In this document: in pieces, positions 9,473-17,828 of the stretch
How positions within the stretch are numbered: the first letter of the stretch is position 1
Layout: the number at the start of each line of letters is the position of its first letter
DNA from: Sediminispirochaeta bajacaliforniensis DSM 16054
Lineage (GTDB): Bacteria > Spirochaetota > Spirochaetia > DSM-16054 > Sediminispirochaetaceae
Assembly (NCBI RefSeq): GCF_000378205.1
Contig: NZ_KB899406.1
Coordinates: forward strand, 124,001 to 188,000
Direction of reading: 5' to 3'
DNA: 64,000 bases
Made by a program: the position numbers and the translations under genes
The notes under the pieces: model-generated
Told to the model about the DNA's origin: nothing
Seen by the model: only the letters and a program-made list of their open reading frames with translations
The model's database searches: none

Positions 9473-10234
9473 ATGGATGGTCCGATGATAACTGGGCATA
9501 CGGGAAACGACGGAACAAAAGATAATTCTCTTGAGGCGGCCCAAAAGAGTATTGCCCTGGGTGCCGACGCTTTTGAGGTTGATGTTCGTAGAGATAAGAA
9601 TTCCGTTTTGATACTTTCGCACAATGAATGGGAACAGAATGGTTATGGTTCACATCCTCAGTTATCGGAGATATTTGAATTACTTCGGCACCATCCCGAA
9701 ATTCGCATAAACTGTGACCTTAAGGAGGATAACCTTCCCCTTGAAGTGATCTCCTTAGCTTCCCGTTTCGGTATAGGTTCAGATCGTCTGATCCTGACCG
9801 GGCTCATTACGCTCCCATATCTTGAAAAGCACCCGGAAATTACGAAGATGTCCACCGTTTACCTGAATGCCGAGAATATTCTTGAATCTGTCTATTTCCA
9901 GCTTGTTCGCAGTGAAGCGCTACAGCCATCGCATCAAAGCTTTTATGCCAGGCCGTGGAAATACTTACTTGAACGTATTCCCGGTATCACTCCCCATATC
10001 GGTCTTATTTCGGAGATGTGCCTGAGGCACAAAGTCAGGGGAGTCAACGTTCCGTACCAATATTTGAAAGATGAAAACATAGACGATTTAAAAAAGAAGG
10101 GCATTCCCCTCTCGGTTTGGACGGTTAATGATGAAAACGAGCTTGTTCGATTCCTTTCCTGCAGGGTGGAAAATGTAACGACGCGAAAGGTCGTCATGGC
10201 AAAAGCAATCAGAAAGCATCTTTTGGGATTTTAG
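9473..10234 (+). CDS. Glycerophosphodiester phosphodiesterase family protein
   Basis: 253 residues with the GDPD TIM-barrel pattern: GHTG near the start, then NSLEAAQKSIALGADAFEVDVRRD, and LSHNEW in place of the usual HD. The family cleaves glycerophosphodiesters to glycerol 3-phosphate and an alcohol. The two catalytic His are present, but the first motif reads HTG where most members have HRG, and ENT reads DNS, so activity or substrate may differ. No signal peptide is seen, so it is probably cytoplasmic and acts on imported substrate. First gene of a five-gene operon with an ABC importer, behind two LacI-type operators. An AGGA lies 7 nt before the ATG. Confidence 0.82.
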   Translation: MDGPMITGHTGNDGTKDNSLEAAQKSIALGADAFEVDVRRDKNSVLILSHNEWEQNGYGSHPQLSEIFELLRHHPEIRINCDLKEDNLPLEVISLASRFGIGSDRLILTGLITLPYLEKHPEITKMSTVYLNAENILESVYFQLVRSEALQPSHQSFYARPWKYLLERIPGITPHIGLISEMCLRHKVRGVNVPYQYLKDENIDDLKKKGIPLSVWTVNDENELVRFLSCRVENVTTRKVVMAKAIRKHLLGF

Positions 10235-10242
10235 AGGAGAGA

Positions 10243-11115
10243 ATGAAAGCGTATGAAAAGGTGGTGGTCCAGGTTATGAAGTTCCTAAATCCGAAACGGT
10301 GGGTTCACATGATGGGATACAGAAAATTCATCGAATTCATGGTTCTTATTGTGTTTATTCTTTTTTTCTATGGTCCGCTGTTGCATATGTTCATGCTGGC
10401 ATTTGCGGATACATATGAGGTACCGTGGGTTCTGCCGAGAACGTTCGGCCTGAAGTGGTGGGCATATGTATTAAGTCAGAAAAGCCTTGTAAGTTCCATC
10501 TCTTTGTCGTTTATCATTGCTTTTATTACAACTGCTCTTTCTCTTGCAATATGTCTCCCCGCCGCCTATGTCCTTGCCCGATATGATTTTCCGGGAAGGA
10601 AAATCGTCATGCTGTCGTTTCTGCTCGGGAATGCCTTTCCCCATCTTGGTCTCTTTATTTCCATGGGAATCATATTTTATAAAATCAATCTAATGGGCAC
10701 CTTCCTTGGGGTCCTTCTGATTCATATGCTCGGTTCGATGATGTTGATGATATGGTTGCCTGCGGGGGCCTTTCGCAGCATACCACGGCAGCAGGAGGAA
10801 GCAGCAAGGGATGCCGGTGCCGGTCCCATACGCACGTTTTTTCATGTGACGCTTCCCATGGCCTGGCCGGGTATTGCGGTTGCCGCAATGTTTACTTTTA
10901 TCGCATCGCTTGGGGAGAACCAGGGAACGCTTCTCGTCGGTCTTCCCAGATATCGAACAATGCCGGTGGAAATGTACGGTGTGATTCTTGATTATCCGGC
11001 AACGGCAGGTGCCGTTTTCGCGCTTATTCTTATTATTCCGAACCTTATCCTCCTGTTGCTGCTGAGGAAATATGTCGGCGCAGACACGATTTCAAAAGGC
11101 TTCAAGATGGAATAG
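10243..11115 (+). CDS. ABC transporter permease (PotC/FbpB-like)
   Basis: 290 residues, about six membrane spans, with the EAA loop EEAARDAGAGPIRTFFHVTL that docks on the ATPase. This is one of two permeases of a binding-protein-dependent importer. The start follows GAGGAG closely. It lies 8 nt after the phosphodiesterase gene, so it is in the same operon. Its partner is the permease at 13432. Confidence 0.88.
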   Translation: MKAYEKVVVQVMKFLNPKRWVHMMGYRKFIEFMVLIVFILFFYGPLLHMFMLAFADTYEVPWVLPRTFGLKWWAYVLSQKSLVSSISLSFIIAFITTALSLAICLPAAYVLARYDFPGRKIVMLSFLLGNAFPHLGLFISMGIIFYKINLMGTFLGVLLIHMLGSMMLMIWLPAGAFRSIPRQQEEAARDAGAGPIRTFFHVTLPMAWPGIAVAAMFTFIASLGENQGTLLVGLPRYRTMPVEMYGVILDYPATAGAVFALILIIPNLILLLLLRKYVGADTISKGFKME

Positions 11116-11149
11116 TACTTTTTCATGATTTCTGAAGGGAGATAATCGT

Positions 11150-12130
11150 ATGACCAATGAAGTAAAGCTTGAGATCCGTAATATGACGAAGAAATACAAA
11201 AACGGCGACGGGGTTGAAAACATCAATCTAAAGGTAAAAACAGGGGAACTGGTGACACTTCTTGGGCCTTCAGGCTGCGGGAAGACAACGATTCTGCGAA
11301 CCATCGGAGGATTCCTTGAGTGTACCGAAGGAAGTGTACTTATAGACGATAAAAATATTGAACATCTGCCGCCGGAAAGGCGCCCTACCGCCATGGTGTT
11401 TCAAAGCTATAACCTTTGGCCCCATATGACCGTGTATGAAAATATGGAATTTGGTTTGAAGCTGCGAAAGATTCCCAAGGTGGAAAGACGTAGGCAGATT
11501 ATGGCGATGATGGAACTCGTAAAGATTACCGGCATGGAGAAAAAATATCCGGGCCAAATGTCGGGCGGTCAGCAGCAGCGGGTTGCCATAGCCCGGTCAC
11601 TCCTGTTGAAACCCGATGTCCTCTTGCTGGATGAACCCTTTTCCGCGCTTGACGCCAAGATACGTTCTCAGATGCGGGAGGAATTACGCAAGATACAACT
11701 GGACCTGAATATCACCGTGGTCTTTGTCACTCACGATCAGGAGGAGGCCATGGCCTTATCCGACAGAATTGTGGTGATGAATAAAGGAAGTTTCGAGCAG
11801 GTTGGTACCCCCGCTGAAATTTACGATAAGCCGATAAATCACTACGTCGCCGATTTTATCGGCGATATGAACTTCATAGAAATGGAAGATAAAACGATAG
11901 CGGTGCGCCCGGAGTATATCACTATCGTTTCTTCTGAGGCGGGGGGGATTGCCGGTACCATTAGGGCCGTTATGATACTGGGGCACTATAGTGAAGTAAC
12001 GCTGGATACCGAATATGGCATCCTAAAGTCCTTTATCGTCGGTGAAAGTGCCGAGCAATTCCATCCTGGTAAGAAGGTCTCTCTTTCCTATTCAAAGAGC
12101 ATAGAGTTCTCAAGACGAAAAGGAGGTTAA
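11150..12130 (+). CDS. ABC transporter ATPase (PotA/FbpC/UgpC type)
   Basis: 326 residues. Walker A GPSGCGKTT, Q-loop in VFQSYNLWPHMTVYENM, signature MSGGQQQR, Walker B VLLLDEPFSALDAK and the switch His in VTHDQEEAM. A short C-terminal TOBE-like tail follows (about 260-326). It powers the importer formed with the flanking permeases and binding protein. Regulation by the upstream LacI-type sites is inferred. Confidence 0.92.
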   Translation: MTNEVKLEIRNMTKKYKNGDGVENINLKVKTGELVTLLGPSGCGKTTILRTIGGFLECTEGSVLIDDKNIEHLPPERRPTAMVFQSYNLWPHMTVYENMEFGLKLRKIPKVERRRQIMAMMELVKITGMEKKYPGQMSGGQQQRVAIARSLLLKPDVLLLDEPFSALDAKIRSQMREELRKIQLDLNITVVFVTHDQEEAMALSDRIVVMNKGSFEQVGTPAEIYDKPINHYVADFIGDMNFIEMEDKTIAVRPEYITIVSSEAGGIAGTIRAVMILGHYSEVTLDTEYGILKSFIVGESAEQFHPGKKVSLSYSKSIEFSRRKGG

Positions 12131-12181
12131 AAAAGAGCCATCTGATCTCAGAAACATCTGATTTCTTTTTAGGAGGGAAAA

Positions 12182-13357
12182 ATGAAAAGAAAAATGAAAA
12201 AGCTATGTGTTTGTGCAGTTCTTTGTTTCTTGATGCTTTCTCCGTTCACGCTATTTGCAGGCGGACAGAGAGAAGGCAGCGCAGCCGGTAACGGGGGCGG
12301 AAAGCCCAAGGTAACGTTATGGGCCACAGGTTCCGACAATGTACGGATGCTGTTTGAAAAGCTCATTGATGAGTACAATGCCAAGCCCGGGTCCACCAGT
12401 GTGGTTGAATTGCAGTTCGTCATGTCCGGTTCGGGAGGGCAGACCCTAAGCGACCGCATCGCTGCTGCCAAGCTGGCAGGCAAAACCGATACCGATTTTG
12501 ATCTGCTTGCAGAAAATGGCTCTGCCCTTGCTTCCTATGTGGACAAGGCAGGCGGCGACCTTTTTGTGCCCCTCGATTTCAGTAAAATCCCTAATTATGC
12601 AAACGTCAAAATGAAATCAGGTTTTTTTACCGACTGTGTTGTACCCTACAGGGGAACCACCGTTGTCATGGCCTACGATTCCGTACGCCTGCCCAATCCT
12701 CCGAAGACATGGGCGGAGCTTGATGCATGGATTACATCTCATCCGGGAAGATTTGCCTATAATCCTCCGGGCTCGGGCGGTTCCGGAGCCGGCTTTGTGA
12801 ATCTTGCTCTCTATAAGGATCTTCCTCCCGAAGCAAAGGTCTCGACCGACGAAAAGTGGGTGGAGCAATGGGGCCCCGGCTGGGACTGGCTGAAAAGCAT
12901 CCATCCCTATCTGTATACGTCCGGCGGAAAGGTCGTATATCCGAACAAAAATCAGGGTACGCTGGATCTTTTGATCAACAAAGAGGTCGACCTGATTCCT
13001 GCGTGGGCCGACCAGGTGCTGACGAATATCTCACGAGGCATATTGCCTGAGAGCACGAAAATTTATCAACTTACTCCCGCCCTCAATGGTACGGATGTTG
13101 TTCTTGCTGTCCCGAATATTGGTGGGGGAGCGGAAAAGACGTACGACTTCATTAACTTCATGATTTCTCCCGCGGCTCAGAAAATTTGTCTTGAAACCAT
13201 CTTTGCCGTACCTGTCATTGATGCATCGCTCATCGACTCTACATATAAGACAATGGTCAAGGATCTCGATATTTCGGGTTTTTCCGTCATTTCCAATGGC
13301 AAGCTTGGAGATGTGCGAAATCAGTATTGGGATAAGAATATAGCTCGCTTGCCGTGA
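12182..13357 (+). CDS. ABC transporter extracellular solute-binding protein
   Basis: 391 residues. A basic and hydrophobic signal segment ends LFAGGQREGS, a form common in spirochaete binding proteins. The body fits the type 1 solute-binding fold (KVTLWATGSDNVRML, then WAELDAWITSHPGRFAYNPPG, and near the end TYDFINFMISPAAQ). It captures the substrate outside the membrane for the adjacent permeases. The substrate cannot be read from sequence. Because a glycerophosphodiesterase leads the operon, a glycerophosphodiester or polyol phosphate is a reasonable guess. Strong AGGAGG site before the ATG. Confidence 0.88.
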   Translation: MKRKMKKLCVCAVLCFLMLSPFTLFAGGQREGSAAGNGGGKPKVTLWATGSDNVRMLFEKLIDEYNAKPGSTSVVELQFVMSGSGGQTLSDRIAAAKLAGKTDTDFDLLAENGSALASYVDKAGGDLFVPLDFSKIPNYANVKMKSGFFTDCVVPYRGTTVVMAYDSVRLPNPPKTWAELDAWITSHPGRFAYNPPGSGGSGAGFVNLALYKDLPPEAKVSTDEKWVEQWGPGWDWLKSIHPYLYTSGGKVVYPNKNQGTLDLLINKEVDLIPAWADQVLTNISRGILPESTKIYQLTPALNGTDVVLAVPNIGGGAEKTYDFINFMISPAAQKICLETIFAVPVIDASLIDSTYKTMVKDLDISGFSVISNGKLGDVRNQYWDKNIARLP

Positions 13358-13367
13358 GCGACATGTC

Positions 13368-13402
13368 CATCCGGTATTCCGAACTAGTCGGGATACCGGA
13401 TG
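13368..13402 (+). other. Stable stem-loop between binding-protein and permease genes
   Basis: A 15-bp stem with one G-T pair and a 5-nt loop, starting 10 nt after the binding-protein stop. It is not followed by a T run, so it is more likely to block 3' exonuclease decay or to attenuate than to terminate fully. Comparable hairpins after binding-protein genes raise the amount of binding protein relative to membrane subunits. Confidence 0.7.
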
Positions 13403-13431
13403 ATTTCGGATATCTGAAGGGGGAGTGACAT

Positions 13432-14286
13432 ATGAGAAAACCGAAATGGAAAACAAATCTCTATATTGCATTAATGCTGGCACCTGCGCTGCTGCTTACT
13501 ATGGGTATCATTGTGTATCCCATAATCAATACGGTTATTCGCAGCTTCAGTTCCCCGGAGGACGGCAGTTTTACCTTAGCGAATTACGTTTTCTTACTCA
13601 CCGATGATGTCTCGATGGAAAATATTGCCTACACACTCTGGATTGTGGTTGTTACCGTCGTCTTATCCATTCTCATCTCATATGTATTAGCCCTGTATCT
13701 CCGTTTTTACGACACAAAAATAAGTAAGTTTATCGGAACAATCTACCTGCTGCCTCGTTTTGTCCCTAGTCTCGTTGCCGTCTATGCCATGATAACCATC
13801 ATACGGGACTCCGGTTTTCTCAATCGCGTCTCCAGGCTGTTCGGGTATAATTTTAAGCCCGGCCTCATGTACAATGCCCGTGGGATCATTTTGATGAACC
13901 TCTGGTTCAATATTGCCTTTGCGACCATGATCATCGTGGCTGCACTCTCAAGTATTCCCGATTCTATGGTGGAAAGCGCGCGTGATGTGGGGGCCAGGAA
14001 GATCAACGTTTTCCTCAACATGATTCTTCCTCTCTCTTTTAAAGATGTAATGGTTGCGATGACCTTCATCTTTATGAGTAATGTCAGCTCTTTTACTACC
14101 CCGTTTGTCATGGGCGGTAATAATCCGATCATGCTTGGTGTGTACTTGCGAAAGCAATTTTCCGAATATTCGAACTATGAAATAGCCGCGGCTCTTTCGG
14201 TCATTATGTTTCTCTTCTCATCCGTCTCGGCGATCATCTATATCTATACAAACTTAAAAGAGAAAGAGTGGGAGAAGGCCAACTAG
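13432..14286 (+). CDS. ABC transporter permease (PotB/FbpB-like)
   Basis: 284 residues with about six membrane spans; the EAA loop reads ESARDVGARKINVFLNMILPL. It pairs with the permease at 10243 to form the membrane channel. The start follows GGGGGAG. It is the last gene of the LacI-controlled operon; placing the ATPase and binding protein between the two permease genes is less common than side-by-side permeases. Confidence 0.88.
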   Translation: MRKPKWKTNLYIALMLAPALLLTMGIIVYPIINTVIRSFSSPEDGSFTLANYVFLLTDDVSMENIAYTLWIVVVTVVLSILISYVLALYLRFYDTKISKFIGTIYLLPRFVPSLVAVYAMITIIRDSGFLNRVSRLFGYNFKPGLMYNARGIILMNLWFNIAFATMIIVAALSSIPDSMVESARDVGARKINVFLNMILPLSFKDVMVAMTFIFMSNVSSFTTPFVMGGNNPIMLGVYLRKQFSEYSNYEIAAALSVIMFLFSSVSAIIYIYTNLKEKEWEKAN

Positions 14287-14306
14287 GATAATTGCGTTGT
14301 GCTCAC

Positions 14307-14334
14307 TTGACAAAGCCCCCATTGATGTTATTAT
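14307..14334 (+). promoter_or_regulatory. Promoter of the methyltransferase operon
   Basis: TTGACA (14307-14312) and TATTAT (14329-14334), 16 bp apart. It runs directly into a palindrome at 14332-14349. The transcript would have a leader of about 110 nt before the GTG at 14451. Confidence 0.6.
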
Positions 14335-14349
14335 TAGCCATAGCTAATA
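14332..14349. promoter_or_regulatory. Palindrome at the methyltransferase promoter
   Basis: TATTAGC, four bases, GCTAATA: perfect 7-bp arms on top of the -10/start region. The left half plus CAT (TATTAGCCAT) recurs at the same place in the promoter of the convergent methyltransferase gene at 17676, which suggests a shared regulator. No regulator gene is adjacent. Confidence 0.5.
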
Positions 14350-14450
14350 TAATTAGTTATGATACATTCAGGGTAGAGATATATGCAAAGAAAGCGTCTT
14401 TTCATTATCGTACGTGCCTCGGTAGCGGCTTTGTCTGTCAGGGGGACCTC

Positions 14451-15473
14451 GTGGATCTGTTCCTGTATCCCGATGTGAGCCCTGGGCCTCTTCACGAAAT
14501 TGCTTTGGGAGCGAAAAGAGCTTCCCTCCTTTTTACTGCGATTGAAATGGATATCTTTTCCGGACTCTGTGAGGATATTTCTGCACACGAATTTGCCCGT
14601 AGGCGAGGATATGATGAGCGGAATACCGAATATCTGCTCAACGCCTTGGTTTCCCTCGGGCTCGTTTCGAAGAAGAATTCCTGTTTTAAAAACAGCCCGC
14701 TATCCGAGCTCTATCTCGTGAAGGGGAGAGAGCTTTACATGGGAGAATACCTGCTTTTCAGGGATCGCTTCACCTCTTTTGATGGCTTGTCGGATTATGT
14801 CCGCCGTGGCCCTGATGCTGAAGTCGTTAGTGAAAACAGAGGCTCCGATATCTTCGATTTTGCCCGCCTTGCCGAACTTTCGGTCGCTGAACAGCGCGCC
14901 GGACGGGCGAAAGAGGTTTGTGAAACTATCGTGCGGCTTTTTCCTGAGAAAGGACCGGACCGGATTTTGGATCTTGGGGGCGGTTCCGGGATGATTGCCC
15001 TGGCCCTTGCCCTGCACTATCCTTCCTGCCGCTGTTTCCTCTTCGAATCACCGGAGGTCGCGGTTGTTGCCCGCAAAAATATTGAGGCCCACACTACGGA
15101 GCCGCAGGGTAACCGTCCCGAGATACTTGCAGGGGACTATCTCAGTGACGATATCGGAACTGAATACGACCTTATTATAGCTGTTGCCTCGATACAGTTT
15201 GCCAAGGGACGGTTCCCTGTGGTAATCCCGCGGATCAGGGATGCCCTTGTCCCCGGCGGACTTTTTGTCAGTATCTGTGGAGCCACGACTTGCGACCGTA
15301 CCCAACCGCAGCCCCTGGTTATCGGCTGGCTTGGCAGCCATCTGCGGGGCCTGGAGGTACTTCCTGAAGCAGGAGAGATTCGTAATGAGGTGACTATGTA
15401 TGGATTTGAGGTTGTGGATCCTCTGGAATACGGTATCACAATAGCAATGGATGTATGTAGAAGGAAGACGTGA
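14451..15473 (+). CDS. O-methyltransferase-like SAM-dependent methyltransferase (MT1)
   Basis: About 340 residues. An N-terminal winged-helix dimerisation-like region (LLFTAIEMDIFSGLCED to NTEYLLNALVSLGLV) is followed by a class I SAM domain with motif I in ILDLGGGSG and a GGLF post-motif. This matches the acetylserotonin/hydroxyindole O-methyltransferase superfamily; the plant-type catalytic His is not evident. The start was set at GTG 14451 (AGGGGG 5 nt upstream) because this aligns with the start of the paralogue at 15894; an earlier ATG at 14292 would place the promoter inside the gene. It shares an operon with a small membrane protein and that paralogue. The methyl acceptor is unknown. 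Confidence 0.8.
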   Translation: MDLFLYPDVSPGPLHEIALGAKRASLLFTAIEMDIFSGLCEDISAHEFARRRGYDERNTEYLLNALVSLGLVSKKNSCFKNSPLSELYLVKGRELYMGEYLLFRDRFTSFDGLSDYVRRGPDAEVVSENRGSDIFDFARLAELSVAEQRAGRAKEVCETIVRLFPEKGPDRILDLGGGSGMIALALALHYPSCRCFLFESPEVAVVARKNIEAHTTEPQGNRPEILAGDYLSDDIGTEYDLIIAVASIQFAKGRFPVVIPRIRDALVPGGLFVSICGATTCDRTQPQPLVIGWLGSHLRGLEVLPEAGEIRNEVTMYGFEVVDPLEYGITIAMDVCRRKT

Positions 15474-15522
15474 AACGTACACGTATGCGACAGTCTTTCA
15501 TCATTCGATTAAGGAGAATGTA

Positions 15523-15879
15523 ATGACAAAAGAATTAATAATTTCTGCTTCTGCCTTTGGCCTTTTTGTGGTTTGTCCCCGTATGGCTGGGATGATGCAT
15601 ATTCTCAAAAGCTATTCTTCTGCCCCAATGCTTGTGACCGTTCTTTTGGGGGCCGCTTTCTCAATCCCCCTTCTGCTGCTCATGGTATTTGTCTTTTCTA
15701 AATTTGGCGTCCTTGGGGCCTTATGTGTATGTGTACTTACGGATATCGGAGCTGCCTTTCTGATGAAGGAGATAAGTCTGCGGGCCGGGCTTGAAACCTT
15801 TATTATCGCGTTATTTGTCATTCTCGGGGTGAAGATTGCTCCGCTTGTTTCAACCCTTCTTGTGGGGTCTGGGAAGTGA
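15523..15879 (+). CDS. Small four-span membrane protein of unknown function
   Basis: 118 residues, almost all hydrophobic, with about four predicted spans (starting near ELIISASAFGLFVV, MLVTVLLGAAFSIP, VLGALCVCVLTD and ETFIIALFVILG). I do not recognise the family. Start at ATG 15523 with AAGGAGA just upstream; a longer frame start at 15451 has no ribosome site. It lies between two methyltransferase paralogues and ends 14 nt before the second, so the three are surely co-transcribed. It could be a membrane anchor, a transporter of the methylated product or an enzyme partner; none of these is shown. Confidence 0.75.
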   Translation: MTKELIISASAFGLFVVCPRMAGMMHILKSYSSAPMLVTVLLGAAFSIPLLLLMVFVFSKFGVLGALCVCVLTDIGAAFLMKEISLRAGLETFIIALFVILGVKIAPLVSTLLVGSGK

Positions 15880-15893
15880 ATAAGGAGAAAACG

Positions 15894-16910
15894 ATGGACC
15901 TACCTGAAATTCGTGTTGAATCGAAGGAGCTTTTTCAGCTTCAATCCGGTGCTATACGCTCATGGCTTCTGATTACCGCAGTGGAGTTCAATCTTTTCAC
16001 GCACACGGCTGAAAAGAGGACAGCGGCGGAGATCGCTTCTATTCTCCGAACCCATGGGCCCAATACCGAGCTTTTCTTGAATGCCCTTTGCTCTCTCGGC
16101 CTTTTGCGAAAGGAGCACGGCGCATATATAAATACGGAATTGGCGGACACCTTTCTCGTTGAGGGCAAAGAGAGCTATCTGGGAGGTTTTCTCCTTCTGA
16201 ATGAACAGTGGAACCTCAGGAGCAGAGAGCAGATGAAAACCCTTATTCAGAATGGACCAATACCGGCGCAGGATAGCACCGATGTTCCTGAAGCCATGTT
16301 TTCCCAGTACATCAAGGAGATGAGAAATTTCGCTCGATCCGGTGTTTCCCAGCTTGTTGCCAAGGAGATAGAACGGCTGCCGGAGTTCCCGAAGATGAGA
16401 AATATGCTTGATCTCGGCGGTGCCCACGGCATGGATGCCATCGCAATTGTCAATCGGAATTCCTCATTAAGCGGTGTTGTCTTTGATAAACCGGCGATCG
16501 TGAAATTCACTCGGGAGATCATTCGTGAATATCATATGGAAGAGAGAATTACGACTATCGGCGGCGATTACATCTCGGATCCCATAGGCGGCGGCTATGA
16601 CCTTATTTTTACAAAGGGGACCCTGAACTTTGCCAAGGACCAACTGGCTTCTGTGTGCGAGAAAATCTACACGGCTTTAACGCCTGGAGGAGTCTTTGTT
16701 TCGCTTCATGAGGGGCTCACCGACGAAGATACAAAACCTGCGGGCATGGTGCTAAGTTGGTTGCCAAGCTGTCTTGCTTCCACCGATCTTTCCCTTTCCC
16801 AAGACGATATTCCCAATGCGATGATCAAAGCCGGTTTTACAAGGGTTAGGACTAAGCCCGTTTCTTTTCCCCTCGGCGGTGAGTTGGATTTGACTATCGG
16901 AAGGAAATAG
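15894..16910 (+). CDS. O-methyltransferase-like SAM-dependent methyltransferase (MT2)
   Basis: 338 residues, a paralogue of the protein at 14451 over its whole length (MDLPEIRVESKELFQ at the start; MLDLGGAHGMDAIAI as motif I; DYISDPIGGGYDLIF; ALTPGGVFVSLHEG). The same dimerisation plus SAM-binding layout as acetylserotonin O-methyltransferase-type enzymes. Start at ATG 15894 with AAGGAG six nt upstream; a GTG at 15876 is in frame but overlaps the previous stop. The pair may form a heterodimer or act in sequence on one substrate. Confidence 0.8.
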   Translation: MDLPEIRVESKELFQLQSGAIRSWLLITAVEFNLFTHTAEKRTAAEIASILRTHGPNTELFLNALCSLGLLRKEHGAYINTELADTFLVEGKESYLGGFLLLNEQWNLRSREQMKTLIQNGPIPAQDSTDVPEAMFSQYIKEMRNFARSGVSQLVAKEIERLPEFPKMRNMLDLGGAHGMDAIAIVNRNSSLSGVVFDKPAIVKFTREIIREYHMEERITTIGGDYISDPIGGGYDLIFTKGTLNFAKDQLASVCEKIYTALTPGGVFVSLHEGLTDEDTKPAGMVLSWLPSCLASTDLSLSQDDIPNAMIKAGFTRVRTKPVSFPLGGELDLTIGRK

Positions 16911-16920
16911 CCGCTTCTGC

Positions 16921-16941
16921 ATATTCCTTTCTGAGGAATAT
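16921..16941. terminator. Hairpin between convergent methyltransferase genes
   Basis: ATATTCCT / AGGAATAT, an 8-bp perfect stem with a 5-nt loop, 10 nt after MT2 and 6 nt before the end of the opposing gene. No T tract, so termination is likely weak; it could serve both directions. Confidence 0.45.
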
Positions 16942-16947
16942 ACGCTG

Positions 16948-17676
16948 TTACTGCACTTCCCAGGATATCAGTGCCAGGGTAGTGCTGGCCCCGTTTGTCT
17001 CTGTCTCTTTTTTATAGCGAATTTCCGGGGTGTATCCCTGAAGCCACAGCAGATTGAACATGGCGTAGAGGGCGTCCCGGTCGTTGTGAGGGTCATGGCG
17101 ACCCGATGCTGCTTCGGGGGACGTGCTCTTTTGCCTGACCGGAGCTCTGCTTTCGATGAACTGGGCAACTACGCAACTACGGCTTGAGGCACGGCTCATT
17201 TTCTCAAGGCCGTTTTTACTTCGTACTGCCGGGCACATGGCCGCAAAAACAAGATCAAACTGCTTTTCGAAACCAAGTGTGCCGAGTTCGATGGTGTTCC
17301 AGTCAAGCTTGCGTGTATCGATATTGCTCAAACCTGCAGCGGCGGCATTTTCCTTAAGATGCTCCAGCATCTGTGCGGATATATCGGTGGCGGTAACATG
17401 TCCACTTACCTTTGCCAGGGGAAGGGTGTATCGTCCTGATCCCGCGCCTATCTCGAGGATACTGCTGCCTGGTGTGATCAGTTCTCGATGAACCAGGGAA
17501 GTGACTGTATGTTCGTGAAGGCGGCTTTTTCCCTCAATTTGATGTTTGTTGAATTGCCTTGCTCTGGAGTCCCAGAAGCTTTCGGCCTTTTCCACGTCGT
17601 CAGGGCCATGCCGGAGAAGGGCCTCGTAGCTTTCCCAGCTTGGATACTCTATCTCTGCCGATGTTTCGTTAATCAT
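16948..17676 (-). CDS. Class I SAM-dependent methyltransferase (MT3)
   Basis: 242 residues with motif I ILEIGAGSGRYTLPLA, then VTATDISAQMLEHLKENA and FDLVFAAMCPAV. It belongs to the Methyltransf_11/25-like group and is not a close paralogue of the two O-methyltransferase-like proteins it converges with. A TTGACA / TATTAA promoter sits so close that the predicted transcript starts at or within a few bases of the ATG, and no Shine-Dalgarno fits. It may be leaderless, or the true start may lie inside. The substrate is unknown; the shared promoter motif ties it to the facing operon. Confidence 0.8.
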   Translation of the reverse strand: MINETSAEIEYPSWESYEALLRHGPDDVEKAESFWDSRARQFNKHQIEGKSRLHEHTVTSLVHRELITPGSSILEIGAGSGRYTLPLAKVSGHVTATDISAQMLEHLKENAAAAGLSNIDTRKLDWNTIELGTLGFEKQFDLVFAAMCPAVRSKNGLEKMSRASSRSCVVAQFIESRAPVRQKSTSPEAASGRHDPHNDRDALYAMFNLLWLQGYTPEIRYKKETETNGASTTLALISWEVQ

Positions 17677-17684
17677 GGCTAATA

Positions 17685-17714
17685 TTAATAGCTTAAACTA
17701 TATGAAGATGTCAA
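17685..17714 (-). promoter_or_regulatory. Promoter of MT3, ending 8 nt before the ATG
   Basis: On the minus strand, TTGACA (17714-17709) and TATTAA (17690-17685) with an 18-bp spacer; then TATTAGCC and the ATG at 17676. The distance leaves no room for a ribosome site. TATTAGCCAT also occurs at the start region of the MT1 promoter. Confidence 0.6.
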
Positions 17715-17828
17715 TATATATCTCCCATATATCTTCCGCCGGAACGACCAATGTATACATATTTTGTCGTACAGCACGTGAACTTCCGGGGGCTTCTCAG
17801 GGAGCCTTTCATAGTCAAAGCCGTTTAC

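Noticed and set aside
14292-14450. N-terminal extension of MT1
   Set aside because: Would place the TTGACA promoter and palindrome inside the gene; the shorter GTG start has a ribosome site and matches the paralogue.
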